NCBI GenBank assembly: GCA_017936885.1
Contig: JAGBEO010000013.1
Location: 186,001-250,000, forward strand
DNA: 64,000 nucleotides
DNA from: Lachnospiraceae bacterium
GTDB taxonomy: Bacteria > Bacillota > Clostridia > Lachnospirales > Lachnospiraceae
Direction: 5' to 3'
Under the pieces are notes generated by a model. That model saw only the letters and a list, made by a program, of their open reading frames with translations, did not search any database and had not been told where the DNA came from. This document shows, piece after piece, positions 1 to 9,580 of the stretch. A program made the translations under genes and the position numbers. The stretch's first letter is position 1, and each line of letters begins with the position of its first letter.

Positions 1-1148
1 ATGGAAGAACCCGACACAAAGGCTCCGGCCGCCATAATAACCTTTGAGTCATAGCCCGGCATATCCCAAGGTTCCGGGGTTACGAAGCTGTCCACCGAGG
101 CAGCCGCCTGTATTCCCTGACAGAAGGCAATCACCCCTTCCGGAGAACCGAAGGTCACTGCCTGAATGATATCGTGGCGGCTTTCCGTGCCATTAGGCAC
201 AACCGGAAAACCGATCTTTTCATAAATATTAGCGGCGAAAATAGCACCTTTTAACGCGCTTGCCGTAACAGTCGGCGCCAGAAACAGTCCCTGATAAAAG
301 GAGGAAAGTACGCCCAAGGATGCGCCGACTTCCTTGCCAAGTCCCGGTGACGTCAGGCGGTATGCGGCATTTTCCACGCACGCTTCTTTCCCGGCTATAT
401 AGCCGCCGATGGGAGCCAGTCCACCGCCCGGATTTTTGATAAGGGAACCGACTACCATATCTGCGCCTACATCCGTCGGTTCGATGGTCTCTACAAATTC
501 GCCGTAGCAGTTGTCTACCATGCAGATTATGTCCGGTTTGATCTCCTTAATGAAATGAATCAATTCCCCGATGCGGGTCACAGACAGGGTTGGTCTGGTC
601 TGATAGCCTTTGGAACGCTGGATGGTCACTAATCTGGTCTTATCATTGATCGCTGCCCTGATTCCCTCATAATCAAAGGAACCGTCAGCCAGCAGATCAA
701 CCTGTCTGTAAGAAATGCCGTATTCTTTTAAAGACCCCTTGGATGGCCTGATGCCGATAACTTCTTCCAAGGTGTCGTAGGGTTTTCCGACCGGGGATAA
801 CAGTTCGTCTCCCGGACGCAGATTGCTCATCAGTGCCAGGGCAAGGGCATGGGTTCCGCAGGTGATCTGCGGGCGCACCAGAGCGGCTTCCGTATGAAAA
901 ATATCGGCATAGACACTTTCTAAGGTATCTCGCCCCAGATCGTTATAGCCATAGCCTGTGGTGCCCAGCAGACAGGCTTCACTGACGTTACATGCCTGCA
1001 TGGCGTGAATGACTTTAAGTTGGTTGTATTCTGCTGTCTCATCGATCGTATGAAAACGGTCTTGTAAGGAATCCAGAATCTCTTCGCCATAGGCGAGCAC
1101 TTCTTTAGAGATTCCGAATAATTGATACTGTTTTGATAAATCTGACAT
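1..1148 (-). CDS. Methionine gamma-lyase family PLP protein (YnbB/aluminum-resistance family), 3' end cut by window
   Basis: A PLP-dependent enzyme of fold type I, Cys/Met-metabolism type. About 382 residues are visible and the C-terminus runs off the left edge. The probable PLP lysine is K238 in a GSLIKNPGGG motif, and a TGYGYND stretch lies near residue 65. The start ATG at 1146-1148 is preceded by AAAGG. The gene follows miaA on the same strand; in Bacillus the related gene ynbB also lies just beyond miaA, which supports the family call. The physiological substrate of this family is not established; the aluminium-resistance name is historical. There is no hfq-sized gene between this gene and miaA, unlike Bacillus. 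Confidence 0.85.
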   Translation of the reverse strand, partial: MSDLSKQYQLFGISKEVLAYGEEILDSLQDRFHTIDETAEYNQLKVIHAMQACNVSEACLLGTTGYGYNDLGRDTLESVYADIFHTEAALVRPQITCGTHALALALMSNLRPGDELLSPVGKPYDTLEEVIGIRPSKGSLKEYGISYRQVDLLADGSFDYEGIRAAINDKTRLVTIQRSKGYQTRPTLSVTRIGELIHFIKEIKPDIICMVDNCYGEFVETIEPTDVGADMVVGSLIKNPGGGLAPIGGYIAGKEACVENAAYRLTSPGLGKEVGASLGVLSSFYQGLFLAPTVTASALKGAIFAANIYEKIGFPVVPNGTESRHDIIQAVTFGSPEGVIAFCQGIQAAASVDSFVTPEPWDMPGYDSKVIMAAGAFVSGSS

Positions 1149-1249
1149 AATTTTCTAACCTTTATTCCTTTTATCTTTTCTGTTTTTGATTGCTTATGTT
1201 TATACTTAATATCCGGTCTTGCTTTTCATGATAATATAAATTTCATGTC

Positions 1250-1292
1250 ATAAATATCCCATAGGAAAACTACCAAAGTCTATGATATTTAT
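1250..1292 (-). other. Imperfect hairpin in the miaA / methionine gamma-lyase gap
   Basis: ATAAATATC at 1250-1258 pairs with GATATTTAT at 1284-1292, and CATAG/CTATG can extend the stem inward. No clear T run follows on the minus strand, so it is a weak terminator candidate for miaA or a leader structure for the downstream gene. Nothing else is seen in the 186-base gap. Confidence 0.3.
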
Positions 1293-1334
1293 TTGCTTAG
1301 AATTTTTGCAGCTTCTAATTCTTTTTTCGTTGTT

Positions 1335-2333
1335 TTATATGATATTTTTCATATATAATTTTTCCATCATATAATCCAAAATTTGTTGACTGTTATAGTC
1401 AAATATCTGCTTATCTACCCACGTGACATCTTTTTCCCGGCGAAACCATGTAAGCTGCCTCTTGGCGAAATGTCTGGTGTCGCGCTTAATCAGATAGATA
1501 GCTTCTTCCAGAGAACAACTGCCGTTTAAATAATCCAGTATTTCTTTATAGCCCAGTCCCTGCATGGACACCAGATCTCTGGTACATCCCATAGCCTTCA
1601 GCTTCTCTACTTCTGCTACAAGCCCCTGTTCGATCATCTCGTCTACACGCCTGTCAATTTTCTCATAAAGCTTCGCCCTGTCATCGTTTAAGACAAAATA
1701 AGCGAAATGATAGGGCGAAATATTTTCATGCTGCTCTTTGTTATGCTGGGAAATCTTTTTGCCTGTCTTCCGGTAAAATTCAATGGCACGGATCACCCGT
1801 TTTACATTATTGGCATGAATCGTCTCGCAGGATTCGGGATCAATCTGCTTTAGCTGTTCATAGAGCACTTCATTGCCCTGCGTTCTGGCAAGCTCTTCCA
1901 GTTGTGTGCGAAGAGAGGTATCTTCATCATTATGGGTAAAATCAATATCGTATAATACCGCCTGAATATAGAAGCCGGTACCGCCCACCAGAATCGGAAT
2001 ATGTCCTCTGCTTCGGATCTCGTCTATAGCAGCCTTCGCCATCTTCTGGAAAATGACTACGTTAAACTCTTCCATCGGCTCTAACACATCGATCAAATGA
2101 TGGGGCACACCGTCCATTTCCTCCGACAGAATCTTGGCGGAACCAATGTCCATATTCCGGTACACCTGCATGGAATCGGCAGAGATGATCTCCCCGCCTA
2201 TTTCTTTGGCAAGGGCGATGGAAAGGGCGGATTTGCCCACTGCCGTTGGCCCGGTCAGTATCACAAGCTTCTTCATATCCTTATCTGCTATATTCATCAG
2301 ATCTGTATCATTGATCAGGTTTGCTTCACTCAT
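1335..2333 (-). CDS. miaA: tRNA dimethylallyltransferase MiaA
   Basis: Transfers a dimethylallyl group to A37 of tRNAs reading UNN codons, the first step of ms2i6A synthesis that MiaB completes. 332 residues. The P-loop is GPTAVGKS near residue 27, followed by the DSMQVYR and GGTGFYIQA family motifs. The N-terminus carries about 19 extra residues before an internal MKKL that is the usual family start. I keep the upstream ATG because AAGGA lies 10 bases before it and the ATG overlaps the mutL stop (ATGA), a translational coupling signature. Last gene of miaB-mutS-mutL-miaA. Confidence 0.96.
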   Translation of the reverse strand: MSEANLINDTDLMNIADKDMKKLVILTGPTAVGKSALSIALAKEIGGEIISADSMQVYRNMDIGSAKILSEEMDGVPHHLIDVLEPMEEFNVVIFQKMAKAAIDEIRSRGHIPILVGGTGFYIQAVLYDIDFTHNDEDTSLRTQLEELARTQGNEVLYEQLKQIDPESCETIHANNVKRVIRAIEFYRKTGKKISQHNKEQHENISPYHFAYFVLNDDRAKLYEKIDRRVDEMIEQGLVAEVEKLKAMGCTRDLVSMQGLGYKEILDYLNGSCSLEEAIYLIKRDTRHFAKRQLTWFRREKDVTWVDKQIFDYNSQQILDYMMEKLYMKNII

Positions 2334-4264
2334 CAGGTCACAATCCTTTTAAATTTCTTCTCTATCTCATATTTGCTCATGGAAATGATAGTGGGTCTTC
2401 CATGAGGGCAATTATAGGGATTATCCAATGTCAAAAGTTCATCAATCAGTTTCTTCATTTCTTCCCGGCTCAGTCTGGTATTGCCCTTTACCGCAGCCTT
2501 GCATGCCATCGTGGCAATACGGATGCGGATGCTCTCCGGTGTGCCTGTCACAGCCTCGTCCACCAGTTCGTCCAGAATTTCATAGAAAAACTCGCCCTCT
2601 TCATAACCGTACAGATCCATTGGCACCCCGCGGATGGCATATTCATTTCCGCCGAATTCCTCGATTACAAAGCCAAGCGCCTCGAAGTCACCGGCATGGT
2701 TCAGATAGCATTCCTTTTCTTTGCCGTTTAAGGTAATGATCATCGGCGGATTCATGGTCTGGGAAATCATGTCATGTTCGCGGAAACGTTTCATAAACCG
2801 CTCGAATTTTACTTTTTCATGAGCGGCATGCTGATCTACGATCAGCAGCTTATCCTGATAAGCGATGAGCCAGTAAGTTTCAAAAAGCTGACCCAGGATT
2901 TCATACTGTTCTTTTGCTTTGGCGGATAGTAATTTGTCATCAAACAGCTCCATCTGTTCCGCCTTATCGATAACGGGCTGTGCTGTTGTTTCCGACGTTT
3001 TATCCAAAACAACCGGGGACGCTTCCGCACCCATCCCATTTGCAGCAGACGGTTCTTTCGAATTCGTGTCATATGTTATTGCTTCATGCAGGATACTATT
3101 CTTTTGCATCACGATATTTGCCGGTCTGCTCTTTTGATAAATTTCCTGTATTGCGGCAGATCTGGCAGGCATAACCGTTTGCTCCAGTCTTCTGTGCTCA
3201 AAGGGTTCCGGCACGGATTGACGCACAGCCTGTTTTTCTTTCACTTCTTCTGTCAATAGGACTTCCGGTATCATTTCCTGAGCGTGCAGCGTCTCATGGA
3301 TCGCCTGTTTTATCGTCTCGTAGAATACCGGGCCGTCCGCGATGCGCACTTCCATTTTAGTAGGATGGACATTGACATCGATCCTGTTGGTGTCAATCTG
3401 AAAATGCAGAACGCAAAACGGGAATTTATGCTGCATCAGATATTCCCGATAGCCTTCTTCGATCGACTTACTGATCAGTGAACTGCGGATATATCTTCCG
3501 TTAATATAGAAAATCTCGTAATTGCGGTTGGAACGGTTGATTACGGGTTTTCCCAACAACCCGGTAACAGACATCCCATCAAATTCCTTCTGAAAAGGAA
3601 TCAGCTCTCCCGAAATGTCTTTCCCGTAAATGCGGTATATGATCTCTCTCAAATCATTATTTCCTGTGGTATAGAATTTGTTCTGTCCGTTTAGGATAAA
3701 TTTGAAAGAAACCCTAGGATTGGACATGGCAAGATGCTCCATCAGGTCAGCCACATAAGAGCCCTCCGTCTGGGGCTGCTTTAAAAATTTCTTTCGGGGC
3801 GGGGTATTGTAGAAAAGATTGCGAACCAGAATGGTTGTGCCCGTGGGGGCACCGATTTCTTCTTTTTCCTTCTCTACACCGCCTTCTATGACATAGCGGA
3901 TACCCGTCAGGTCTTCCGGTGTTTTAGAAATCATCTCCACCATGGATACGGCAGCAATACTTGCCAGTGCCTCACCGCGGAATCCAAGACTGACTAACTT
4001 GGTCAAATCATCCGCCGATGTAATTTTACTGGTGGCATGGCGCAGAAAGGCATTTCCGATCTGGGTCTTCTCAATACCGCTTCCGTTGTCGGTGACACGG
4101 ATAAACGAGGTGCCGCCGTCTTTGATTTCTACGGTAATGGCATCTGCTCCTGCATCAATGGCGTTCTCCACTAACTCTTTTACGACACTGGAAGGTCGCT
4201 CTACCACCTCACCGGCAGCAATCTTGTCAATTGTCTGATGATCCAACACATTTATTCTGACCAT
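2333..4264 (-). CDS. mutL: DNA mismatch repair protein MutL, endonuclease type
   Basis: Mismatch repair matchmaker and strand-nicking subunit. 643 residues. The N-terminal GHKL ATPase is shown by ELVENAIDAGA, DNGSGI and FRGEAL. A poorly conserved linker covers roughly residues 330-430. The C-terminal domain carries DQHAAHE near residue 475, ACKAAVKG and CPHGRP, the metal-binding set of endonuclease-competent MutL from bacteria without MutH. ATG is preceded by AAGGA at good spacing. The stop overlaps the miaA start by the ATGA motif; mutS lies 78 bases upstream. Confidence 0.97.
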   Translation of the reverse strand: MVRINVLDHQTIDKIAAGEVVERPSSVVKELVENAIDAGADAITVEIKDGGTSFIRVTDNGSGIEKTQIGNAFLRHATSKITSADDLTKLVSLGFRGEALASIAAVSMVEMISKTPEDLTGIRYVIEGGVEKEKEEIGAPTGTTILVRNLFYNTPPRKKFLKQPQTEGSYVADLMEHLAMSNPRVSFKFILNGQNKFYTTGNNDLREIIYRIYGKDISGELIPFQKEFDGMSVTGLLGKPVINRSNRNYEIFYINGRYIRSSLISKSIEEGYREYLMQHKFPFCVLHFQIDTNRIDVNVHPTKMEVRIADGPVFYETIKQAIHETLHAQEMIPEVLLTEEVKEKQAVRQSVPEPFEHRRLEQTVMPARSAAIQEIYQKSRPANIVMQKNSILHEAITYDTNSKEPSAANGMGAEASPVVLDKTSETTAQPVIDKAEQMELFDDKLLSAKAKEQYEILGQLFETYWLIAYQDKLLIVDQHAAHEKVKFERFMKRFREHDMISQTMNPPMIITLNGKEKECYLNHAGDFEALGFVIEEFGGNEYAIRGVPMDLYGYEEGEFFYEILDELVDEAVTGTPESIRIRIATMACKAAVKGNTRLSREEMKKLIDELLTLDNPYNCPHGRPTIISMSKYEIEKKFKRIVT

Positions 4265-4342
4265 CTTAACTGTCCTTTCTCTCCGACATAGAGATTATGA
4301 TACACCGGATATCCGGGGTTGGGCAGACGCTGCAAAATACGC

Positions 4343-6988
4343 CTACCAACGGTTTTTCAATTTATTCTGTAACCGGTACAACGTGTTGAGGGCATCTACA
4401 GGAGTTAAGTTGCTTACATCGATCTCCTTAAGTTCCTGCAGCACATCTTCATCTTTGACTGTGTCAAAAAGCGATATCTGCTCTAAATCTACTTCGTCAT
4501 ATTTAACCGCTTTGCGCTTCTCATTCTTTACCTTGATTTCAATATTCTGTACTTTTTCAGTAATATCATTATCACTAAGCTGCTCTACAATCTCTTTGGC
4601 ACGGTCGATAACCATATCCGGCACTCCGGCAAGTTTTGCTACCTGAATACCGTAACTCTTATCTGCGCCGCCCTTAATAATCTTACGGAGGAATACAATG
4701 TCATCCCCCTTTTCCTTGACGGCAATGCAGTAATTGTTTACATTGTCTATCTTACCTTCTAATTCCGTTAATTCATGATAATGTGTGGCAAACAGAGTCT
4801 TTGCACCCAATATCTTACGATTGCTGATATGCTCAATCACCGCCCAGGCTATGCTCAAACCATCGAAGGTGGAAGTCCCTCGTCCGATTTCGTCTAATAC
4901 CAGCAGGCTGTTTGGTGTGGCATTGCGGAGAATATTGGCCACTTCGTTCATCTCTACCATAAAAGTGGATTGTCCGCTGGCCAGATCGTCAGAAGCCCCG
5001 ACCCTCGTAAAAATCCGGTCTACAATAGCAATATTTGCCTTTTTGGCCGGAACAAAGGAACCGATCTGTGCCATTAAGACGATCAGGGCGGTCTGGCGCA
5101 TATAGGTGGACTTGCCCGCCATATTAGGACCTGTGATCACAGAGATACAATGTTTCTGGTTATCCAGATAGGTATCGTTTGCGATAAACATATCATTCTG
5201 GATCATCTGTTCTACCACAGGGTGCCTGCCGTCCTTAATATCAATCACACCCTTTTCATTGAGTGCGGGCCGCACATACTGATTGCGTTCCGCCACGTAA
5301 GACAGGGATGCGAAAACATCCAGTTCCGCGATGGCTTTTGCCGTTTGCTGAATTCGCTCTATCTCGGCAAATATGGCATCCCTGATCTCGCAGAACAAAT
5401 CATATTCCAAAGCATAGAGTTTATCTTCGGCATTTAAAATGGAGTCTTCCAGCTCCTTTAGGCGCGGTGTCGTATAACGCTCCGCATTGGTAAGGGTCTG
5501 TTTACGGATATAATCTTCCGGCACCATATTTTTATAGGAATTGGTTACCTCGAAATAGTAACCGAATACCTTGTTATATTTAATGCGCAGGTTTTTAATT
5601 CCGGTGCGCTCTCTGTCTTCTTCTTCTAATTCCGCCAGCCATTTCTTGCCGTCTGTCTTGGCTGCCCTGAGCGTGTCGATGGTCTCATGGAACCCTTCTT
5701 TGATGATACCGCCTTCTTTGGTCAAAATAGGAGGCTCTTCCACAATCGCATCATCAATCAAATGGTAGATATCGTCCAGCGTATCCAGTCGGTCTTTGAT
5801 ATCACGCAGTAATGAAGTATCAAAGTCTTCCAAAACAGTCCTGATCGAAGGCAGCATGGATAAGGAATTGCGAAAGGCAATCAAATCTCTTGGATTGGCA
5901 GTCTTATAGCTTATTTTGCCGAGCAGTCGTTCCAAATCATAAATGGTATTCAGATATTCTCTGAGTTCATCTCTGTCAACGCTCTTTTGCCCCAGCGCTT
6001 CTACCGCATCCAGATTCTCTTCGATTTTCTCTTGATCAATAAGAGGCTGCTCGATATATTTACGAAGCAGTCTGCCGCCCATCGCTGTTTTGGTACGGTC
6101 TAATACGCCTAACAGGGAACCTTTCTTTTGTTTCTCACGCAATGTCTCAGTAAGCTCCAGGTTCCGTCTGGTGGAGCTGTCCAGCAGCATATATTTACTG
6201 GTCAGGTACGGATAGATATGCGTAAAATGTGCCAGAGAGTTTTTCTGTGTCTCATAGAGGTACTGTAAAAGGGCTCCGGCAGCAATCATGCCTGTAGGAA
6301 AATCCTCGATTCCAAGTCCGATTAATGTATTGACATGAAAATGCTTCAAAAGGCTCTTACGGCAGGTATCCTCATCAAAATAATGGGGGGCCAGAGAATA
6401 GACTGACACATGCAGGCGGGTCTTCAAATCTTCTATCTCATAGCCGCTGACAAAGAACTGTTCGTTGCAAATCAACTCAGAGGGCTCATATTTATTGATT
6501 TCGTCCTGCAATTTGCGGATATCGTCCACTTCTGTCAAATAGTAATCGCCTGTAGTGACATCTGCCACTGAAATACCGATTCTTCCCGGAAAATAACATA
6601 CGCAAAGCAGATAATTATTCTTGCGGTCATCCAGTGCCTGAATATTCAAATTCGTACCGGGGGTTACGATGCGGACTACTTCCCGCTTCACGAGACCTTT
6701 GGCTAATTTCGGATCCTCCATCTGCTCGCAGATGGCAACTTTATAGCCTTTGGATACCAGCTTGTTCAGATAGCCGTCTACGGCATGATAAGGGATACCG
6801 CACATAGGGGCACGTTCTTCCTGCCCGCAGCTTTTGCCGGTCAGTGTGATTTCCAGTTCCCTGGATGCAGTCAGCGCATCATCGAAAAACATCTCATAGA
6901 AATCGCCGAGGCGGTAAAATAAAATACAGTCCGGATATTCCTGTTTCGTTTCCAAATATTTCTGCATCATTGGTGTAAGTTCTGACAT
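4343..6988 (-). CDS. mutS: DNA mismatch repair protein MutS
   Basis: Mismatch recognition ATPase. 881 residues, full length for the family. The mismatch-wedging Phe-X-Glu is F30-Y31-E32 in GDFYEMF. The ABC-type ATPase has GPNMAGKST around residue 620, Walker B LLVLDEIGRGTST, and the FATHYHEL switch. The C-terminal tail keeps a short dimerisation-like segment. Lies 27 bases downstream of miaB and 78 bases upstream of mutL in one transcription unit. Confidence 0.97.
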   Translation of the reverse strand: MSELTPMMQKYLETKQEYPDCILFYRLGDFYEMFFDDALTASRELEITLTGKSCGQEERAPMCGIPYHAVDGYLNKLVSKGYKVAICEQMEDPKLAKGLVKREVVRIVTPGTNLNIQALDDRKNNYLLCVCYFPGRIGISVADVTTGDYYLTEVDDIRKLQDEINKYEPSELICNEQFFVSGYEIEDLKTRLHVSVYSLAPHYFDEDTCRKSLLKHFHVNTLIGLGIEDFPTGMIAAGALLQYLYETQKNSLAHFTHIYPYLTSKYMLLDSSTRRNLELTETLREKQKKGSLLGVLDRTKTAMGGRLLRKYIEQPLIDQEKIEENLDAVEALGQKSVDRDELREYLNTIYDLERLLGKISYKTANPRDLIAFRNSLSMLPSIRTVLEDFDTSLLRDIKDRLDTLDDIYHLIDDAIVEEPPILTKEGGIIKEGFHETIDTLRAAKTDGKKWLAELEEEDRERTGIKNLRIKYNKVFGYYFEVTNSYKNMVPEDYIRKQTLTNAERYTTPRLKELEDSILNAEDKLYALEYDLFCEIRDAIFAEIERIQQTAKAIAELDVFASLSYVAERNQYVRPALNEKGVIDIKDGRHPVVEQMIQNDMFIANDTYLDNQKHCISVITGPNMAGKSTYMRQTALIVLMAQIGSFVPAKKANIAIVDRIFTRVGASDDLASGQSTFMVEMNEVANILRNATPNSLLVLDEIGRGTSTFDGLSIAWAVIEHISNRKILGAKTLFATHYHELTELEGKIDNVNNYCIAVKEKGDDIVFLRKIIKGGADKSYGIQVAKLAGVPDMVIDRAKEIVEQLSDNDITEKVQNIEIKVKNEKRKAVKYDEVDLEQISLFDTVKDEDVLQELKEIDVSNLTPVDALNTLYRLQNKLKNRW

Positions 6989-7015
6989 TTGTATTAACCA
7001 TCTTTCTGTAATTAC

Positions 7016-8449
7016 CTATATATACGATACGATGTGTCCCGTATAATAAAAGCCGTGGCATTCATCCAGCGATACCATGACTAATTGTCCGATTAAGGAC
7101 TGTTCTGCCGGGAAATGTACCAGCATATTATTGGATAAACGCCCGGTCATAAGCGAAGCATCCTGCTCATTTACTTCTTCCACAAGAGCTTCCATCACGC
7201 TGCCCTGCAATCGTGCCGCACGTTCTTTGGCGGTATCCTGTACAACTTTCAGAAGCTTGTCAAAGCCATTTTTGACAACATCTTCCGGCACCTGATTTTC
7301 CATTGCCGCCGCAGGCGTCCCTGTTCTTTTGGAATAGATGAACGTAAAGGCATTATCATACTGAACCTTCTTAACGACATCTATTGTCTCCTCCACATCC
7401 GCAAGGGTTTCGCCCGGAAATCCCACAATCAGGTCTGTGGTAATTGAAATATCCGGCATTGCTTTCTTAATCTTCTCTACCAGTGTCAGGTATTGCTCTT
7501 TCGTATATCTTCTGTTCATTGCCGCTAAAATTCTGTCGGAGCCTGCCTGTACGGGCAAATGCAGATGGCGGCAGATCTTCTTTGAGCTCTTCATAACCTC
7601 TATCAGCTCATCGGACAAATCCTTCGGATGGGAGGTCATGAAGCGGATTCGTTTCAATCCGTCTATCTTTTCTACTTCCTGCAACAGTTCGGCAAAGGTA
7701 ATCGGCTGCTCCAGCGTTTTGCCATAGGAATTCACATTTTGTCCAAGCAGCATAATCTCTACCACACCGTCTGCCACCAGACATTCTATTTCCTTAATGA
7801 TTTCTTTCGGATCACGGCTTCGTTCTCTGCCGCGCACATAAGGGACAATGCAGTAGCTGCAGAAATTGTTGCACCCGAACATAATATTAATACCTGATTT
7901 ATACGGATATTTGCGGTTTACCGGCAACGCTTCCACAATCTGGTCAGTTTCCTGCCAGATATCAATAATCATTTCCTCGTTCTCAAACATTGTTACCAAA
8001 AGTTCCGCGAACTTGAAAATATTGTGTGTGCCGAAAATCAAATCCACAAACCGGTAACTCTTTTTAATTTTATCAATCACGGAAGGCTCCTGCATCATGC
8101 AGCCGCATAGGGCAATCCTAAGATGCGGTTTCTTTCGCTTCATGCTGTTAAGGAACCCCAGTCTGCCGTAAACACGCTGATTGGCGTTATCCCGTACGGT
8201 ACAGGTATTATAAATGACAAAATCGGCATCTTCCTCCGATTCTGTGAGTTCATAGCCGATTTGTGTCAAAATGCCGGATAGCTTCTCGGAATCTCTGGCA
8301 TTCATCTGACAGCCGAATGTGGTCACACAGCACAGAGGCTTATGACCGATCTGCGCTTCCAAATCTGCCACATAGACAGCGGCTTTTTCCATATACTGTT
8401 TTTGAAGGGATACTTCGTTTTCATCCGTTGTCGCTGTATATTTTACCAT
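7016..8449 (-). CDS. miaB: tRNA-2-methylthio-N6-dimethylallyladenosine synthase MiaB
   Basis: Radical SAM methylthiotransferase that converts i6A37 to ms2i6A37. 477 residues. The UPF0004 cluster cysteines are C47 (TFGCQMN), C83 (NTCTVRDN) and C117 (CGCMMQ). The radical SAM CxxxCxxC is C193, C197, C200 in FGCNNFCSYC. A TRAM domain occupies roughly the last 65 residues. The roughly 35 residues before the UPF0004 domain are charged and less conserved, as in other Clostridia. First gene of the operon that also holds miaA, so both steps of the ms2i6A pathway are encoded together. Confidence 0.96.
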   Translation of the reverse strand: MVKYTATTDENEVSLQKQYMEKAAVYVADLEAQIGHKPLCCVTTFGCQMNARDSEKLSGILTQIGYELTESEEDADFVIYNTCTVRDNANQRVYGRLGFLNSMKRKKPHLRIALCGCMMQEPSVIDKIKKSYRFVDLIFGTHNIFKFAELLVTMFENEEMIIDIWQETDQIVEALPVNRKYPYKSGINIMFGCNNFCSYCIVPYVRGRERSRDPKEIIKEIECLVADGVVEIMLLGQNVNSYGKTLEQPITFAELLQEVEKIDGLKRIRFMTSHPKDLSDELIEVMKSSKKICRHLHLPVQAGSDRILAAMNRRYTKEQYLTLVEKIKKAMPDISITTDLIVGFPGETLADVEETIDVVKKVQYDNAFTFIYSKRTGTPAAAMENQVPEDVVKNGFDKLLKVVQDTAKERAARLQGSVMEALVEEVNEQDASLMTGRLSNNMLVHFPAEQSLIGQLVMVSLDECHGFYYTGHIVSYI

Positions 8450-8526
8450 ATTTTATCAACATGTTCCTTTCTTTTCTGCATTCACTCGTCTTAGAAAATC
8501 TTTTCACACTTTTCTTTTTAACAAAT

Positions 8527-8559
8527 ATAAAGTGTGAAAGGTTCTCTCCCACACTTTAT
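8527..8559 (-). terminator. Probable terminator of the degV gene
   Basis: A perfect 10-bp inverted repeat, ATAAAGTGTG at 8527-8536 and CACACTTTAT at 8550-8559, with a 13-base loop. On the minus strand the stem is followed by a T-rich stretch (TATATTTGTT). It lies 34 bases beyond the degV stop and before miaB. Confidence 0.6.
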
Positions 8560-8592
8560 CATGGTACATTACTGTTTGTATCCTTTTCCTGC

Positions 8593-9471
8593 TTAAATCT
8601 TTACACTGCACGCAAGGGCAAGGGCTCCCGGTCCGATGTGGCACGCTACGCTTAAAGACAACGGGTCCATATGAATATCAAAGCCCGGGAAAGCCTGCAT
8701 CACTTCTTCCTTGAACTGATTGGCAGCTTCCAGATCATAGGTATAGGCTATCTGCAGCCAGATACGGTCTTTGTCTACACCGCCGAAGCGCTTCTCCATA
8801 TCATTGCGGATCGCATTGATCATAATGGATTTGCCTTGCGATACGGTTCTTGCTTTGGCAAAGGCATCCAGTTTCTCTCCCTGAATCTGTAAGACGGGTT
8901 TCAGTCTGAGAATCGTGCCCAGTGCTGCCGCAGCCGGTGTAATTCGGCCGCCTTTCTTCAGATAATATAAAGTGTCCAGCATAATATAAATACTGGAATT
9001 AAATTTATCCTCTTCCAGAAATTGCTTTATTTCAGCCCCGTTCATACCACGGTCAATCAATGTAAGCGCGTCCAGTGCGGATTGTCTCTGGGTTACAGAA
9101 ATACGCTGATTGTTGACTACTTCCACTTTACCCTTATAATCCTCAGCCAGCATAAGAGCGCTCTGGCAGGAGCCGCTTAACCCGCTGGACATGGGAATGT
9201 GTACGATTTCGTCATATTCTTCTAAAAGCTTGTCCCATAACTGCATTACGGAATCCGGAGTAGGCTGACTGGTAATCACATCCGCTCCCCCTGCCAACTG
9301 CACATAAAACTGTTCCTGGGTCAGCGTAATATCCTCATAAAAAGTTTCTTCATTAATCATAAAAGGCATTGGCAGCACGTAAAGCCCTTTTCCGTTACTC
9401 TGTGCTTCTTTCGCCTGCTCTTGTGTGATACCGCTGTTACTGTCGGTAACGACTGCAATCTTCTTTGACAT
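8593..9471 (-). CDS. DegV family protein (fatty acid-binding, FakB-like)
   Basis: DegV/FakB proteins bind a fatty acid and present it to the kinase FakA to make acyl-phosphate for phospholipid synthesis. 292 residues. Family signatures seen: VVTDSNSGI at the N-terminus, the TSQPTP loop near residue 78, and SSGLSGSCQSA around residue 110. A FakA-like gene lies two genes upstream (11719-13425), so binding protein and kinase are close neighbours with recG between them. Which fatty acid is bound cannot be read from the sequence. A hairpin terminator follows. Confidence 0.9.
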   Translation of the reverse strand: MSKKIAVVTDSNSGITQEQAKEAQSNGKGLYVLPMPFMINEETFYEDITLTQEQFYVQLAGGADVITSQPTPDSVMQLWDKLLEEYDEIVHIPMSSGLSGSCQSALMLAEDYKGKVEVVNNQRISVTQRQSALDALTLIDRGMNGAEIKQFLEEDKFNSSIYIMLDTLYYLKKGGRITPAAAALGTILRLKPVLQIQGEKLDAFAKARTVSQGKSIMINAIRNDMEKRFGGVDKDRIWLQIAYTYDLEAANQFKEEVMQAFPGFDIHMDPLSLSVACHIGPGALALACSVKI

Positions 9472-9580
9472 ATGCGTTTACTTTCTCCATCTTCTATCTT
9501 TTATCAAACATCAGTACCATGTGCGGTTTGTATGCAAACATGACCTGCTGTCTCAAAACACTTTTATAAACATATTACTT

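Noticed and set aside
1149-1334. Possible hfq gene between miaA and the methionine gamma-lyase gene, as in Bacillus
   Set aside because: The gap is too short and AT-rich with no Hfq-like frame.
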